A stretch of 64,000 bases of DNA from Paraburkholderia dilworthii (lineage in GTDB: Bacteria; Pseudomonadota; Gammaproteobacteria; Burkholderiales; Burkholderiaceae), in contig NZ_AWZT01000031.1 in assembly GCF_000472525.1 (NCBI RefSeq), forward strand, positions 24,595 to 88,594, given 5' to 3'. Each line of letters starts with the position of its first letter. The stretch's first letter is position 1. The notes beneath the pieces were generated by a model that saw only the letters and a program-made list of their open reading frames with translations, did not search any database and was not told where the DNA came from. The position numbers were made by a program, and so were the translations under genes. Below are positions 34,828 through 42,975 of the stretch, in pieces.

Positions 34828-34888
34828 TGTCTCCTCCATGTCTCCTCTGATATGGATTCAGCCCGCCCACTTAGGCGGGCTTTTTTTT
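34828..34888 (+). ncRNA. Candidate trans-acting small RNA with two anti-Shine-Dalgarno repeats
   Basis: From the predicted start (about 34828) to the T-run is about 60 nt. The 5' part is unstructured and holds TGTCTCCTC twice (34828-34836 and 34839-34847), each able to pair with AGGAG-type ribosome sites. The 3' end is a classic terminator, GCCCGCC-ACTTA... with GGCGGGC followed by eight T (34861-34888), the kind used by Hfq-binding sRNAs. It could instead be just the lysE terminator, but the good promoter and C-rich repeats argue otherwise. Confidence 0.5.
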
Positions 34889-34917
34889 GCCTCGAATTTG
34901 CCCAGTGCTCGCGAACA

Positions 34918-34955
34918 AAAAAGCCGGTAGCCCATACGGAGTTAGCCGGCTTTTT
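34918..34955 (-). terminator. Intrinsic terminator after ompW
   Basis: AAAAAGCCGG on one side pairs with CCGGCTTTTT on the other (34918-34927 with 34946-34955). It is placed 16 bp past the ompW stop on the minus strand, with a T-run in that direction. Confidence 0.8.
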
Positions 34956-34970
34956 CGCGCGTCGCTCGGC

Positions 34971-35795
34971 TCAGAACTTATATGAGATCGCGAGGAAGGA
35001 GATGATCGGGTCGGCCTTCAGTTCCGCCTTCGAGACGCCCAGTTCCGTGCCGTCCGCCGCTTTGATAATGACCGACGACGTCGTTTTCAGCGGAATGTAG
35101 GTCACCGACGCCACCAGACCCCAATGGTCCGTGATGTTGTAGGCAAGCCCCGCATTGAACACAGGCGCCCACGACGACGATGCCTTCGCCGAGACCTGCG
35201 TTTTGCCCGGCTTGCCCGCGCCCGCAGCGAGGATGGCGCCGAGGTTGTCCTGCGTCGATTGGACGAAGTTCGGGCTCAGTTGAATGTCCGAGAACCAGTT
35301 GTACGACACCCCGACGCCCACGAACGGCCTGAATTTGGCCGTCGGCGCATTGAAGTAGTACTGGAAAAGCAGCGCCGGACTCCACTGCCGCACGCTTTTG
35401 ACGATCGGGTTCGATTGCGCATCGCCGATATCCTGCTGGCCGAGCGCGCCGGCAGGCCCCGGCGGCTTGATCGTGCCGTGCCCGTAAATCTTGAAAACGG
35501 GCGGCACGCCCGCGACGGTCGTCACGGCGATGTGATCCGTCAAGTAATGGCTGAACACGAGACCGACGGTGTCGGCACTGTTGGTCGACAGACTCGTGCC
35601 TGCGGAGGTGAACGAACTCGGCAAGCGCAGCGGCGTGTTGATCGGCGTGGGCGCGACGTTAGTGGTTAGCGGCGTGCTGGAATCCTGCGGCATGGCGTGG
35701 AACCAGCCGAGCACGGCGACGTTGTCGCCCGCATGCTGTGCGTGGGCATTGGCCGACAGGCACGCGGCCAGCATCGCGAAACAGATTTTTTTCAT
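34971..35795 (-). CDS. OmpW-family outer-membrane protein
   Basis: A 274-residue precursor with signal peptide MKKICFAMLAACLSANAHA. It continues with the OmpW eight-strand barrel: VGLVFSHYLTDHIAVTTVAG, PALLFQYYFNAPTAKFRPFVGVGVSYNWF and the aromatic C-terminal end SFLAISYKF used for outer-membrane insertion. OmpW proteins form narrow hydrophobic channels. It lies downstream of two DUF2957 lipoprotein genes on the same strand. A GC-rich hairpin (35893-35923) sits in the gap ahead of it. Confidence 0.92.
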   Translation of the reverse strand: MKKICFAMLAACLSANAHAQHAGDNVAVLGWFHAMPQDSSTPLTTNVAPTPINTPLRLPSSFTSAGTSLSTNSADTVGLVFSHYLTDHIAVTTVAGVPPVFKIYGHGTIKPPGPAGALGQQDIGDAQSNPIVKSVRQWSPALLFQYYFNAPTAKFRPFVGVGVSYNWFSDIQLSPNFVQSTQDNLGAILAAGAGKPGKTQVSAKASSSWAPVFNAGLAYNITDHWGLVASVTYIPLKTTSSVIIKAADGTELGVSKAELKADPIISFLAISYKF

Positions 35796-35968
35796 GGTGT
35801 TGCTCCTCCTTGGGCGCTCATCAGGCGCAGGGCGCGCGGCGAGCGTTGGCGGGCAAGCCGCGAGGCCGGGCGCGCGGGACAGGCGATACGCCGGTCGCGG
35901 CGCTGCAAGCGCGCGCCGCGACCAGGGCGCGAACCCTCATTGCGTGCTGACGGCGCGCGGCGCGCCCG

Positions 35969-37213
35969 TTACTGAACGAAGGCGCCGATCGTGAAGTACG
36001 GCGAGGCCGCGTTGGTCAGGTCGAGGTAGCCGAATACGCCGCCCGTGAAAATCATCTTTCCGGTCGGCGTATTGCCGGTGGATGCGCCCACATGCGTCGT
36101 CGTGACCACGCCCGGAACCGTTTGCGCAAAGTCGAGGTTCAGCGCGGTGGCAAGCGACGCCTGCGAGGGATTGAACGGATCGAGCAGCGTCGCCTGAGTG
36201 CCTTCCAGCGCGGTGGTGCGATAGTCGAACTGGCTATCCACGCCGATGTACTCGCCATTCTGCGAATTGACCGCTATCGGGCTTTGCGGCGCGAGAATCG
36301 AGATGCCCGATTCGTCGTCCGCGTACGGTCCGAGCGCGCCGTTTTGCGGCACCGTGACGGACGAGTTTGCCGCGCCGGTGCGCACCAGAATCGGCACCAA
36401 CTGATTACGCAGCTTGCCGACGATCATGTAGCCGCGCGCTTCGGGCGTGGTGGCGAGCGTGGGCTTCGCCTGTCCCTGGAAGTTGTTGGTCTGGAATGCG
36501 CCGCTGCCGTCCGCCGCCTGCGCGAAGTTGCTGCCTGGCTGCTGGCATTTCCCTGCGTTGACGCCTGAGTTGTCGCACTCCGTCCACGTGCCGTCCGCGT
36601 TGATCGTGATCTTCGTATCGACGGCGACCGGGGCGAAGTTTTGCGATGGCACCTGGTGATAGCCGAGCTGGTTGTACGTGCCGGCCACCTTCGCAAGGTC
36701 CGTCTCAATCGACGAAAAACCGATGAACGGGTAGTACGGGAACTTGGTGTCCGGCACGGCGCCTACGCCGAGAATCCCGCCGAACGAAATTTCCGCGCCC
36801 GGGATTGTGCCGCCCGCAACCCCCACGCCGACAAAAATCCGTGCCGGCCGGTTGGGATCGAGGCTCGCGCCGTTCAGGCGGAACGCACATTGGTTCAGCT
36901 TGTTGGTCGGCAGCAGCGTTTCCTGAGTCAGTGTGCCGCTCGCCGTCTGGCCTGCACGCGTCGGCACGACGGTGCCGGTGGTCGCGGGTATCGGCGATTC
37001 GACGTAGGTTACTTGCCACGTCATCTTCGTTGTGTCGAGCTGCAGCTTGACTAGTTCACCGTCACCGCCGCCGCCCGTATACACCGTGCTGTAATCGAGT
37101 GATGCAGGGCACAGCCGAACTTCCGTCACGGGGCCGTCGCCGCCACCACCACCGCCGCATGCCGCCAGTAACGGTGCTGCAATTGCGAGCACCGACAGGA
37201 ATCTCCATTTCAT
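35969..37213 (-). CDS. DUF2957 family lipoprotein (second of tandem pair)
   Basis: A 414-residue predicted lipoprotein: short signal, lipobox LLAAC, then a glycine run (CGGGGGGDG). The body matches DUF2957, a family I know mainly from Burkholderia. Shared blocks with its neighbour include SPIP-x-TTGTV-x-PTRAG, GVGVAGGTIPGA, PFIGFSS and DDESGISI. Probably exposed at the cell surface or periplasmic face of the outer membrane; function unknown. It starts 99 bp after the stop of the paralogue. Confidence 0.85.
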   Translation of the reverse strand: MKWRFLSVLAIAAPLLAACGGGGGGDGPVTEVRLCPASLDYSTVYTGGGGDGELVKLQLDTTKMTWQVTYVESPIPATTGTVVPTRAGQTASGTLTQETLLPTNKLNQCAFRLNGASLDPNRPARIFVGVGVAGGTIPGAEISFGGILGVGAVPDTKFPYYPFIGFSSIETDLAKVAGTYNQLGYHQVPSQNFAPVAVDTKITINADGTWTECDNSGVNAGKCQQPGSNFAQAADGSGAFQTNNFQGQAKPTLATTPEARGYMIVGKLRNQLVPILVRTGAANSSVTVPQNGALGPYADDESGISILAPQSPIAVNSQNGEYIGVDSQFDYRTTALEGTQATLLDPFNPSQASLATALNLDFAQTVPGVVTTTHVGASTGNTPTGKMIFTGGVFGYLDLTNAASPYFTIGAFVQ

Positions 37214-37312
37214 ACCGCCTCCGGAATTTTTTTCGTTGTAGGTGGCCGGCTCCCAGTCCAGCCACCGCTTGCTCTTTTATGTCTCGTGGTGCGACTACGT
37301 TTGCTTCACCGG

Positions 37313-38734
37313 CTACTTGCTTATCTGCGCTCCGATACCGAAGTACGGCGTGCTCGGCGTGTCCGAATTGGCCGACGTCGGCGCGAGCCCCTCGTTTTCC
37401 GTGCCTTGGATCTCGATCGCGTACAGGCCGCCCGATGCGATCGCAAGACCGGTGTTGCCGCCGGTGTCCTTGACGCCGACGAGTCCGGGGCTAGCCAGGC
37501 CGTAGCCCAGGCCGAAGCCGCTCTCGGCCGCCGAGGTGGTCGGGTTGATGAATGTGCCGACGTTGCCCTGAATCAGCGTCGCGGTGTACTTGAAGTTCGA
37601 ATCCGCGCCGACGTAGCCGCCGTCGAAGCCGCCGGATGCAAGCGGCGTCGCCGCGGCGAGCATCGCGATGCCGGATTCGTCGTCGACCTTGGCGTCGAGA
37701 TGAAGCGGCGCCGTGCCGAGGTTGATGTAGCCGGTGCGTACCACGAGCGGTACGGTCGCGCCGTTGAGCTGGCCGAGGATCATGTGCGCGGCCCCCGACT
37801 TGCCGGTTGCGCCGACCACCGGAAGCTGGAACTGCTGCACGATCTGCGGCGCTTGCTGGCTGTCGAAGTAGCCATTGCTGTTGAGCGTCAACGGGTTGCC
37901 GGTCGTCAGGCAGCCGCCGGCGTTCGGCGAGTAGTTGGGATTCGCCGTGTTGCTGCTCGTGCAGGCGCCGCTGGCATCGAACGTTTCGACGGTGTTAGTG
38001 GCAACTGTCGAGTAATTGCCGGACGGCGCCAGATGGTACAGCAGGCCGTTGTAGGTGCCGGGCAGCTTCGTGATGTCGGTGGTTGTGCTGGCGAAACCTA
38101 GGAACGGGTAAAAGTCGAAGTGGCGGTTGGGCACTTTGCCGATGCCCGAGCCGATGAGCGGAATCGACAGCCCGTCGAACTGGATCGTCGCGCCCGGAAT
38201 GCCGCCGCCCGCCACGCCCTGGCCGACGAAGATCATCGGCGGATTCGGGTTGTTGATGAAGTCGGGCGTCGTGTAGGGCTGGCCGTCGCCAGCCGCCGTG
38301 CCGGTGCCCGCGCCAAGAATGAACGCGCAGCGCGTTTGCTCGGCGGTCGGCAGCGTGCCGGCCGGCGGATGGATCACCGCGCCAGCGATCTGTGTGCCGG
38401 CGCGCGTCGGCGTGACCGTGCCGGTGCGCAGCGGAATCGGCGACTCAAGCCACTTCAGCGTGTAAGTCATCGCCGTGGCGTCGATATTCAGCTGAACCAC
38501 CTCGCCGCTGCCGGCACCGCCGAGGAACGTGCTTTTGACGATGTCGGCGGTGGCCGGACACAGCGCCGCCGCCGTGCCGTTCGAAGCAGGCGGACCCTGC
38601 ACGCCGCAACTGGAACCCGAGCATTGCGGCGTGTTGATCGGGCCGGGATTATCGGCTTTGCCACCGCCGCAAGCGATAAGAAAAGGAGTCGTGGCAATAG
38701 CCATTGCCAAGCCTCGAATAATGGCGTCTGCCAT
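37313..38734 (-). CDS. DUF2957 family lipoprotein (first of tandem pair)
   Basis: A 473-residue paralogue of the next gene. ATG 38734 has GGGAG eight bases upstream and gives MADAIIRGLAMAIATTPFLIAC as signal plus lipobox, then GGGKADNPG. An extra segment with two cysteines (CSGSSC) follows. Shared blocks with the paralogue: ESPIPLRTGTVTPTRAG, GQGVAGGGIPGATI, FLGFAST and DDESGIAML. The two arose by duplication. No enzyme motif seen. Confidence 0.85.
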   Translation of the reverse strand: MADAIIRGLAMAIATTPFLIACGGGKADNPGPINTPQCSGSSCGVQGPPASNGTAAALCPATADIVKSTFLGGAGSGEVVQLNIDATAMTYTLKWLESPIPLRTGTVTPTRAGTQIAGAVIHPPAGTLPTAEQTRCAFILGAGTGTAAGDGQPYTTPDFINNPNPPMIFVGQGVAGGGIPGATIQFDGLSIPLIGSGIGKVPNRHFDFYPFLGFASTTTDITKLPGTYNGLLYHLAPSGNYSTVATNTVETFDASGACTSSNTANPNYSPNAGGCLTTGNPLTLNSNGYFDSQQAPQIVQQFQLPVVGATGKSGAAHMILGQLNGATVPLVVRTGYINLGTAPLHLDAKVDDESGIAMLAAATPLASGGFDGGYVGADSNFKYTATLIQGNVGTFINPTTSAAESGFGLGYGLASPGLVGVKDTGGNTGLAIASGGLYAIEIQGTENEGLAPTSANSDTPSTPYFGIGAQISK

Positions 38735-38971
38735 GCTGCTGTCTCCCTTCACGTATTTGTGCGAGCTAATTTCGCCGCGCGATTAATGCCTGTCAATTGA
38801 ATGAGCCGTCTAAAAAGGCTGATTCAAACGGCGGCATTTTGGCCGTGCGCGGAGTGCATGGGCGCAAGCGGCCCTTTTAAACAAAAACGCGAATTCGATC
38901 AGAAGGGGCGCGTCGTTGTTTCGGCGCACACCCATACCAGATAAGGCTTACGGCAAAATGCGTCTATCATC

Positions 38972-38989
38972 ATCGAACGACCGTTCGAT
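38972..38989. promoter_or_regulatory. TetR-type palindromic operator ATCGAACG-AC-CGTTCGAT
   Basis: Eight-base perfect arms around a two-base centre, the form bound by TetR-family dimers. It lies about 240 bp upstream of the first DUF2957 gene and far from any TetR gene in the window. It differs from the paa operator (AACCGACCGGTCGGTT), so a different regulator is expected. Confidence 0.55.
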
Positions 38990-39151
38990 AAAAAATCGGG
39001 AGTTTCCCTATGTGGAAAAGTATGCTGCGCGGGTCGTCGACGGGGAAGACTTACCTGAAAAGATGCGGTACTGGCTGATTTTGCTTTTTTAAGTAATGCG
39101 GGTTACTACCCAATATCTTCAAGGAATGTTTAAACGGCAGGTTTAAAACAA

Positions 39152-39177
39152 AAAGCCGGTCTTTGCAGACCGGCTTT
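39152..39177 (-). terminator. Intrinsic terminator after argC
   Basis: AAAGCCGGTCT-TTGC-AGACCGGCTTT. On the minus strand it is followed by TTGTTTT. It lies 47 bp beyond the argC stop. Confidence 0.8.
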
Positions 39178-39223
39178 CGCTATGCTGACAAACGACAAAT
39201 CGTCGCTGGTATTTTAACTTCCG

Positions 39224-40171
39224 TTATCGTTTCAAACCGCTTTCCTCGGCCGCGCCGATTGCGAGATTCATGCACTGGATCGCCGCGCCCGACGCGCCTT
39301 TGCCCAGATTGTCGAGCCGGGCCACGGTCACGAAGCGCTCCGCCGTGCCGAAGACGAACAGATCGACGCGATTCGTGTCGTTGTTCGCCTGCACGTCGAA
39401 AAAGCCGCTGTCGAGATTCGCTTCGGCGTCGAACGGCGCGACCCGCACGAACGCTTCGCCTGCGTAATGCTCGGCGAGCAGCGCCTGCACCTCTTGCGGC
39501 GTGATTTTCTTCGTCAACTGGCGCGGCGAGAAGTACGTGGTGACCGCCAGACCCTTGTAGAAACCGCCGACGATCGGCGTGAAAACCGGCGCCGACTTCA
39601 GGCCCGTGTGCGCCGCCATTTCCGGCAGATGCTTGTGCGTGAGGCCAAGCGCGTACGGACGCGGGCTCTTCAGCTTGTCATTACCGCCGGCTTCGTAGTC
39701 GGCAATCATTTTCTTGCCGCCGCCGCTGTAGCCAGTGATCGAATAAGCGTGGGCGTCGAACTCGGGCGAGACCACGCCTCCTTCGACGAGTGGGCGCATG
39801 GCCAGCACGAAAGCCGATGCGTGACAGCCCGGCACGGCAATGCGTTTGGCCGTGCGCAGACGTTCGCGCTGCGAGCGGGCGAGTTCAGGCAGGCCGTATG
39901 CCCAGTCTGCCGACGTGCGGAACGCGGTGCTGGCATCGATCAGGACCGTGCGGTCGTTTTCGACGAGCGAAGCCGATTCGCGGGACGCCACGTCGGGCAG
40001 GCACAGAAACGTGACGTCCGACGCATTGATGAGACGGCGGCGCTCCTCGATGTCTTTGCGCTTCGCTTCCTCGATACGCAGCATTTCCACGTCGGCGCGC
40101 TGCGACAGGTATTCAAAGATCTTCAGGCCGGTCGTGCCTTCCTGTCCGTCGACAAAAACTTTCGTGCTCAT
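39224..40171 (-). CDS. argC: N-acetyl-gamma-glutamyl-phosphate reductase, type 2
   Basis: Third step of arginine synthesis, NADPH-dependent. At 315 residues, with the start STKVFVDGQEGTTGLKI, it belongs to the short (type 2) ArgC group. Catalytic Cys116 lies in AVPGCHASAF; GYSGGGKKMI and THKHLPEM are also present. The frame extends to 40378 but ATG 40171 fits the family. Single-gene unit with its own terminator. Confidence 0.93.
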   Translation of the reverse strand: MSTKVFVDGQEGTTGLKIFEYLSQRADVEMLRIEEAKRKDIEERRRLINASDVTFLCLPDVASRESASLVENDRTVLIDASTAFRTSADWAYGLPELARSQRERLRTAKRIAVPGCHASAFVLAMRPLVEGGVVSPEFDAHAYSITGYSGGGKKMIADYEAGGNDKLKSPRPYALGLTHKHLPEMAAHTGLKSAPVFTPIVGGFYKGLAVTTYFSPRQLTKKITPQEVQALLAEHYAGEAFVRVAPFDAEANLDSGFFDVQANNDTNRVDLFVFGTAERFVTVARLDNLGKGASGAAIQCMNLAIGAAEESGLKR

Positions 40172-40379
40172 CTCGATCTCACTGGCTTCTCTGAAAACGG
40201 CGCGCGACGCCGCGCGAAAACGCCATTTTAAGACCTCATCGCCATGCGTGTGCGCGAGTGCTGAAAAACGGCGAAAAAACAGCGGAAAAACGACGATGCT
40301 CGTGCAAAGTGACAGCGGTATGACCTTGTCTGCGCGCGTCGAAGCCGCTGTCGCCGGACGAACGGCTCGACGCTCCATA

Positions 40380-40952
40380 TCAGCGGGCTTCGGATATCCA
40401 TCGGGCCGTCACCTGCGCCACGCGCGCACCGAACAGGCGTGCTGTCTCGAGGTCGCCCGCAGGCGGCGCCTCTTCCGGCGACGCATCCGCCGGAGACTGC
40501 GTGAGCAGGCCAGTTGAACCGCCTACGTAGTTCAGGTCGTTGCGGGTCGCCGCCTTCGTGTTGGACGGCATCAGACCCGTACCGGCCCAGATCATGCCGT
40601 GCTGCATCGCCAGCGTGACGAAGTACTGGATGGTGAGGAACTTGTCGCCGTTCATCGTCGCCGAGTTGGTGAAGCCGGCGGCGATCTTGTCCTTCCAGCT
40701 TTGGCCGAACCACGGCTTCGAGCTTGCGTCGGCGAACTTCTTGAAGTCGGCGGACGGCCCGCCCATGTAAGTCGGCGCGCCGAAGATGATCGCGTCCGCG
40801 GCGGCGAGCTCAGCCCAGGCGGCTTCGTCGATGTCGCCGACCGGCAGGAGCTTCGCATCCGCGCCCGCCTCAAGTGTGCCGGCGAGCACTGAATCGGCAA
40901 CTTTCTTCGTGTGGCCGTAGCCGCTGTGATAAACGATGACGATCTTCGACAT
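40380..40952 (-). CDS. Flavodoxin-family protein (WrbA-like NAD(P)H:quinone oxidoreductase)
   Basis: A 190-residue flavodoxin fold. The FMN phosphate loop is YHSGYGHTKKVA at the N-terminus; FGAPTYMGGPS and GSTGLLTQSP line the isoalloxazine pocket. It is WrbA-like, predicted to reduce quinones by two electrons. GGAG lies nine bases before ATG 40952. It sits about 210 bp upstream of argC on the same strand. Confidence 0.86.
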   Translation of the reverse strand: MSKIVIVYHSGYGHTKKVADSVLAGTLEAGADAKLLPVGDIDEAAWAELAAADAIIFGAPTYMGGPSADFKKFADASSKPWFGQSWKDKIAAGFTNSATMNGDKFLTIQYFVTLAMQHGMIWAGTGLMPSNTKAATRNDLNYVGGSTGLLTQSPADASPEEAPPAGDLETARLFGARVAQVTARWISEAR

Positions 40953-41167
40953 GAGACGCTCCGGGCAAAAAGGAGAGGGTTGAACGACGCGCGCCGATGG
41001 TGCGTTCTCGGCGCGGCGAGACATCGGCAAGCGTGCCGCACCCAATGCGGCAGCGCATTGGCGTTCGCGGATGACCGAATTTCCGCGCGATGAGCAGATG
41101 AGCAATGCAATGCAAGCCGTGCGCCAATCGACTTCTCGCCTTCGCAATGAGGTGTTCGGCGTGGGCG

Positions 41168-41770
41168 CTATCGGCCGTAGTTCACCACTATCCGGGCGCT
41201 GCCAAGCGTCGCCGTGCCGATCTCGTGATCGAACATCAGCGCCGGGCGGCCTTGCCTGAGGCCAACGTCGGCGGTGTTCAATGCATACACCGTAATCACG
41301 TAACGGTGTGGTTTGCCGGGCGGCGGGCAGGGGCCGCCATAGCCGTCGGTGTCGAAGTCGTTACGGGCTTCCACCGCGCCGAGTTTTCTGAGGAAGCCGG
41401 AAGCGCTTGCGTTCTCGGGCAGGCTCATGACGCTCGCCGGAATGCCCGCGACCGCCCAATGCCACCAACCGCGGCCGGGCGCATCCGGATCGAACATGGT
41501 GACGGCGAAACTGCGTGTTCCTGGTGGCGCGTCGCGCCACGTCAATTGCGGCGAGCGGTTGCCGCCCTTGCAATCGTTCTGATCGAAAACCTGCGGAGTG
41601 CTGACTGTGCCACCGGCCCTGAAGCTGGCGCTCGTGAGCGAGAATGCGCCTTGCGCGAGCGCGCGTGGCCCATACGCTAGCCAGAGCGCGAGGCTCAGCG
41701 TAGCGCAGACAAAAAACGGCGTGCGGTGGAACGGCGAAGCGTACGAAACAACCAGGCAACGCAAGCGCAT
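41168..41770 (-). CDS. YbhB/YbcL-type PEBP (Raf-kinase-inhibitor-like) secreted protein
   Basis: A 200-residue protein with an N-terminal hydrophobic signal (TPFFVCATLSLALWLAYGPRALA-Q) and a PEBP fold: SPQLTWRDAPPGTRSFAVTM, the anion-pocket segment FDPDAPGRGWWHW, and PPPGKPHRYVITVYAL. The bacterial family has no agreed function; ligand binding in the periplasm is likely. Stand-alone gene. Confidence 0.9.
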   Translation of the reverse strand: MRLRCLVVSYASPFHRTPFFVCATLSLALWLAYGPRALAQGAFSLTSASFRAGGTVSTPQVFDQNDCKGGNRSPQLTWRDAPPGTRSFAVTMFDPDAPGRGWWHWAVAGIPASVMSLPENASASGFLRKLGAVEARNDFDTDGYGGPCPPPGKPHRYVITVYALNTADVGLRQGRPALMFDHEIGTATLGSARIVVNYGR

Positions 41771-42190
41771 GTGCCGGTTCTCCTGTGTCGACCAGAGTTG
41801 GCGCTTTAGCTGTCGGTGGGAGTTGGTGCTTCAGCACCTACGCCCACCCCATGCAAAGCTCCTACTCTGGTCCCATGCAAAGCGGTCGACCAGAGTTGGC
41901 GCTTTAGCGCTACCCAGATCCTATGCAGCATCAATTGCTGCGAGCGCGCGAGGCGGTTGTCTCGCGTGTTTATTGTCCCTGCTTTGCGCCCCAAGTTGGA
42001 ATCAAGTCTAACATTAGCTCTACGATGCATCATTGTTGTGCGTAAGCGGATTGCGAGCCTAAAATGGGCTATAGTCGGGAGAATTTTCGCGTGTAGTAGC
42101 CCGTGTTCCTATTAGACCTAGTAAAACATTAAGAATTAAAAAGGCATGTCTGAGGTTTTAGAGAGGGGTTTTCCTGTCGAGGTACGGGCA
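41771..42190. repeat. Composite intergenic repeat region
   Basis: A 24-bp direct repeat (core ACCAGAGTTGGCGCTTTAGC) occurs at 41787-41810 and 41885-41908. CATGCAAAGC occurs at 41850-41859 and 41874-41883. A hairpin GGTGCT-TC-AGCACC lies at 41825-41838, and ACTCTGGT (41864-41871) is the inverse of ACCAGAGT. From memory similar mosaics are dispersed in Paraburkholderia genomes. The remainder (about 41950-42190) is AT-rich and should carry the response-regulator promoter, with a TATAGT at 42070-42075. Confidence 0.6.
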
Positions 42191-42880
42191 ATGCAAGACG
42201 TAGTTAAGGTGGTCATCGCCGATGACCACCCAGTAATCCTATTCGGCGCCGAACAGGCTTTGCTCAAGTTTCCCGGAATGCAGGTGGTCGCGCGTGCGCG
42301 GCAGTCGACGGAACTGATCAAAGTGCTGCAAACCGTTGCGTGCGACGTGCTCGTGACGGACCTCGCAATGCCGGGCGGCCAGTTTGGCGACGGCTTGCCG
42401 TTGATCGGCTATCTGCGCCGCAATTTCGCCGACGTTCCCATCGTCGTCCTGACGATGCTGGAGAACGCCGCGTTGCTGCAACGCTTGCGGGAGCTAGGCG
42501 TGACGTCGGTTGTGAACAAGTCCGACGACTTGAGCCACATCGGGCTCGCCGTGCAACACGTGAGCCGCAACCTCGAATACATGAGCCCGTCGGTTAAGGC
42601 TTCGCTCGACGCGTTGCGCATGAACGCCGGTGGCAAGAGCGACGAAGTGATGTTGTCGAGGCGCGAGTTGGAAGTCGTCCGGCTGTTTGTGTCGGGAATG
42701 ACTATCAAGGAAATTTCGGAGCAACTGAATCGCAGCATCAAGACGATCAGCACGCAGAAAAATACGGCAATGCGCAAGCTCGGCATAGACCGCGATTCTC
42801 AGTTATTCCAGTATGCGCAAAGCAACGGGTTATCGAACCTGTCGTCGCATTCGGCGGAAGATACCGGCAACCTGCCATAA
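42191..42880 (+). CDS. LuxR-type response regulator (NarL/FixJ/RcsB class)
   Basis: A 229-residue two-component regulator: receiver domain with acidic pocket VVIADDHP and phospho-acceptor Asp57 in VTDLAMPGG, then a C-terminal LuxR helix-turn-helix (LSRRELEVVRLFVSGMTIKEIS, KTISTQKNTAMRKLG). An in-frame ATG at 42146 would add 15 residues, but its AGG is one base away. ATG 42191 has GAGG eight bases ahead and starts at the receiver. The RcsB-like look suggests envelope or motility control. No kinase gene is adjacent. Confidence 0.88.
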   Translation: MQDVVKVVIADDHPVILFGAEQALLKFPGMQVVARARQSTELIKVLQTVACDVLVTDLAMPGGQFGDGLPLIGYLRRNFADVPIVVLTMLENAALLQRLRELGVTSVVNKSDDLSHIGLAVQHVSRNLEYMSPSVKASLDALRMNAGGKSDEVMLSRRELEVVRLFVSGMTIKEISEQLNRSIKTISTQKNTAMRKLGIDRDSQLFQYAQSNGLSNLSSHSAEDTGNLP

Positions 42881-42913
42881 CTGTTCGCAGCTATTTTTTC
42901 GCCGTAAAAAGAC

Positions 42914-42949
42914 AAAAAGGCCGCCTGTCGTAAAACAGGCGGCCTTTTT
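42914..42949. terminator. Bidirectional intrinsic terminator between response regulator and pyrE
   Basis: AAAAAGGCCGCCTGT pairs perfectly with ACAGGCGGCCTTTTT around a six-base loop. A/T tails on both sides let it stop both convergent genes. Confidence 0.9.
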
Positions 42950-42975
42950 ATTTATGCGGTATTGCGCAGTGGCGC

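Larger units (their letters stand above)
38735..39223. other. 489-bp regulatory region, no gene
   Basis: The region between the DUF2957 gene and argC is AT-rich for this genome. It contains an 18-bp palindrome (38972-38989), a terminator for argC (39152-39177) and presumably the DUF2957 promoter. No credible open frame or RNA gene was recognised. Confidence 0.6.
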
